Shown piece by piece: positions 22,322 through 22,602 of a stretch of DNA of 22,602 nucleotides. Position numbers and translations under genes: made by a program. Location: NCBI GenBank assembly GCA_031255325.1, contig JAIRST010000029.1:1-22602 (forward strand). Reading direction: 5' to 3'. Each line of letters opens with the position of its first letter. The first letter of the stretch is position 1. The notes below the pieces were generated by a model that saw only the letters and a program-made list of their open reading frames with translations, searched no databases and was not told the origin of the DNA. The DNA is from Holosporales bacterium. GTDB lineage: Bacteria; Pseudomonadota; Alphaproteobacteria; UBA3830; JAIRMZ01.

Positions 22322-22602
22322 ATGGAAATTACATCACTGATCGATACCATAGAAAGGTTTTGGAACAACATTAATGCCTCTTGCGCAGGACGTTTATTAT
22401 GCGCTGTAGGTATCGCATTTCCATTCTTTAGTGGAAAAGTTCTGGAGCGATTCTCTTCTTACCTTATCACTCCTATCCTGAAACATACACAAAAAATTTT
22501 AAAAAAAGGAGAAATTTTTCTTCTTAATATGCGTATCCAGCAGTTTTTGCGGTTCATTCTACTTTATATGGTTGTTTTGTACTCAGATTTTCCTGATTCG
22601 TT
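22322..22602 (+). CDS. Unrecognised protein, probably membrane-associated (3' part outside window)
   Basis: An ATG at 22322, five bases after AAGGAG (22311-22316), opens a frame that runs without a stop to the window edge (93 complete codons). The visible part begins MEITSLIDTIERFWNNI, followed by a hydrophobic stretch GRLLCAVGIAFPFFSG at about 23-38, an amphipathic basic region with KHTQKILKKGE near 56-66, and a second hydrophobic stretch FLRFILLYMVVLY near 76-88. Two membrane segments or membrane-lying helices are possible. No signal peptidase site or catalytic motif is visible. I do not recognise a family. It diverges from hsp20 and DUF1150, with candidate promoters that overlap. Confidence 0.75.
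   Translation, partial: MEITSLIDTIERFWNNINASCAGRLLCAVGIAFPFFSGKVLERFSSYLITPILKHTQKILKKGEIFLLNMRIQQFLRFILLYMVVLYSDFPDS

Overview
The window looks like a chromosomal core region of an alphaproteobacterium with a fairly low GC content (about 40-45 % by eye). Several things point to Alphaproteobacteria: rpsT directly before dnaA, secB divergent from a Tim44-like gene, an RNase E with an acidic insert in its S1 region and a terminal GWW motif, a DUF3734-type patatin, and an hsp20-DUF1150 pair. The low GC, compact genes, many GTG/TTG/overlapping starts and a degenerate receiver-like protein would suit an intracellular lineage such as Holosporales. That placement is an inference, not a proof. No tRNA, rRNA, CRISPR array, insertion sequence or phage gene was seen.

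Layout. 1-231: 5' part of a small lipoprotein gene (minus strand). 429-4431: replication cluster rpsT, dnaA, dnaN, recF (plus strand), with dnaN and recF tightly coupled. 4435-5799 (minus): secB followed by a standalone Pol I-type 5' nuclease that meets recF tail to tail. 5969-8287 (plus): Tim44-like protein, trmL, pgk, with a chain of tiny overlapping ORFs between trmL and pgk. 8356-11969 (minus): RNase E followed by an M48/TPR protease in an ATGA overlap. 11970-12250 is a divergent control region holding a strong hairpin and a candidate 34-codon upstream ORF ahead of rne. 12251-14128 (plus): mutL. 14320-18184 (minus): GST, a GT4 and a GT9 glycosyltransferase in one tight operon, then a patatin-like phospholipase with its own terminator. 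18251-20277 (plus): uppP and cca in a GTGA overlap. 20327-22207 (minus): hsp20-DUF1150 and a protein of uncertain function with a degenerate receiver-like N-terminus. 22322-22602: start of an unrecognised, probably membrane-associated protein that runs off the window.

Most genes are housekeeping: DNA replication and repair (dnaA, dnaN, recF, 5' nuclease, mutL), RNA metabolism (rne, trmL, cca), protein export and proteostasis (secB, Tim44-like, M48 protease, Hsp20), glycolysis (pgk), and envelope biogenesis (uppP, GT4/GT9). I found no clear, wholly new multi-gene system. The items most worth a second look are the rne leader (upstream ORF plus 10-bp hairpin), the mini-ORF chain before pgk, the standalone 5' nuclease, the receiver-like protein at 20327-21322 and the two partial genes at the window edges.
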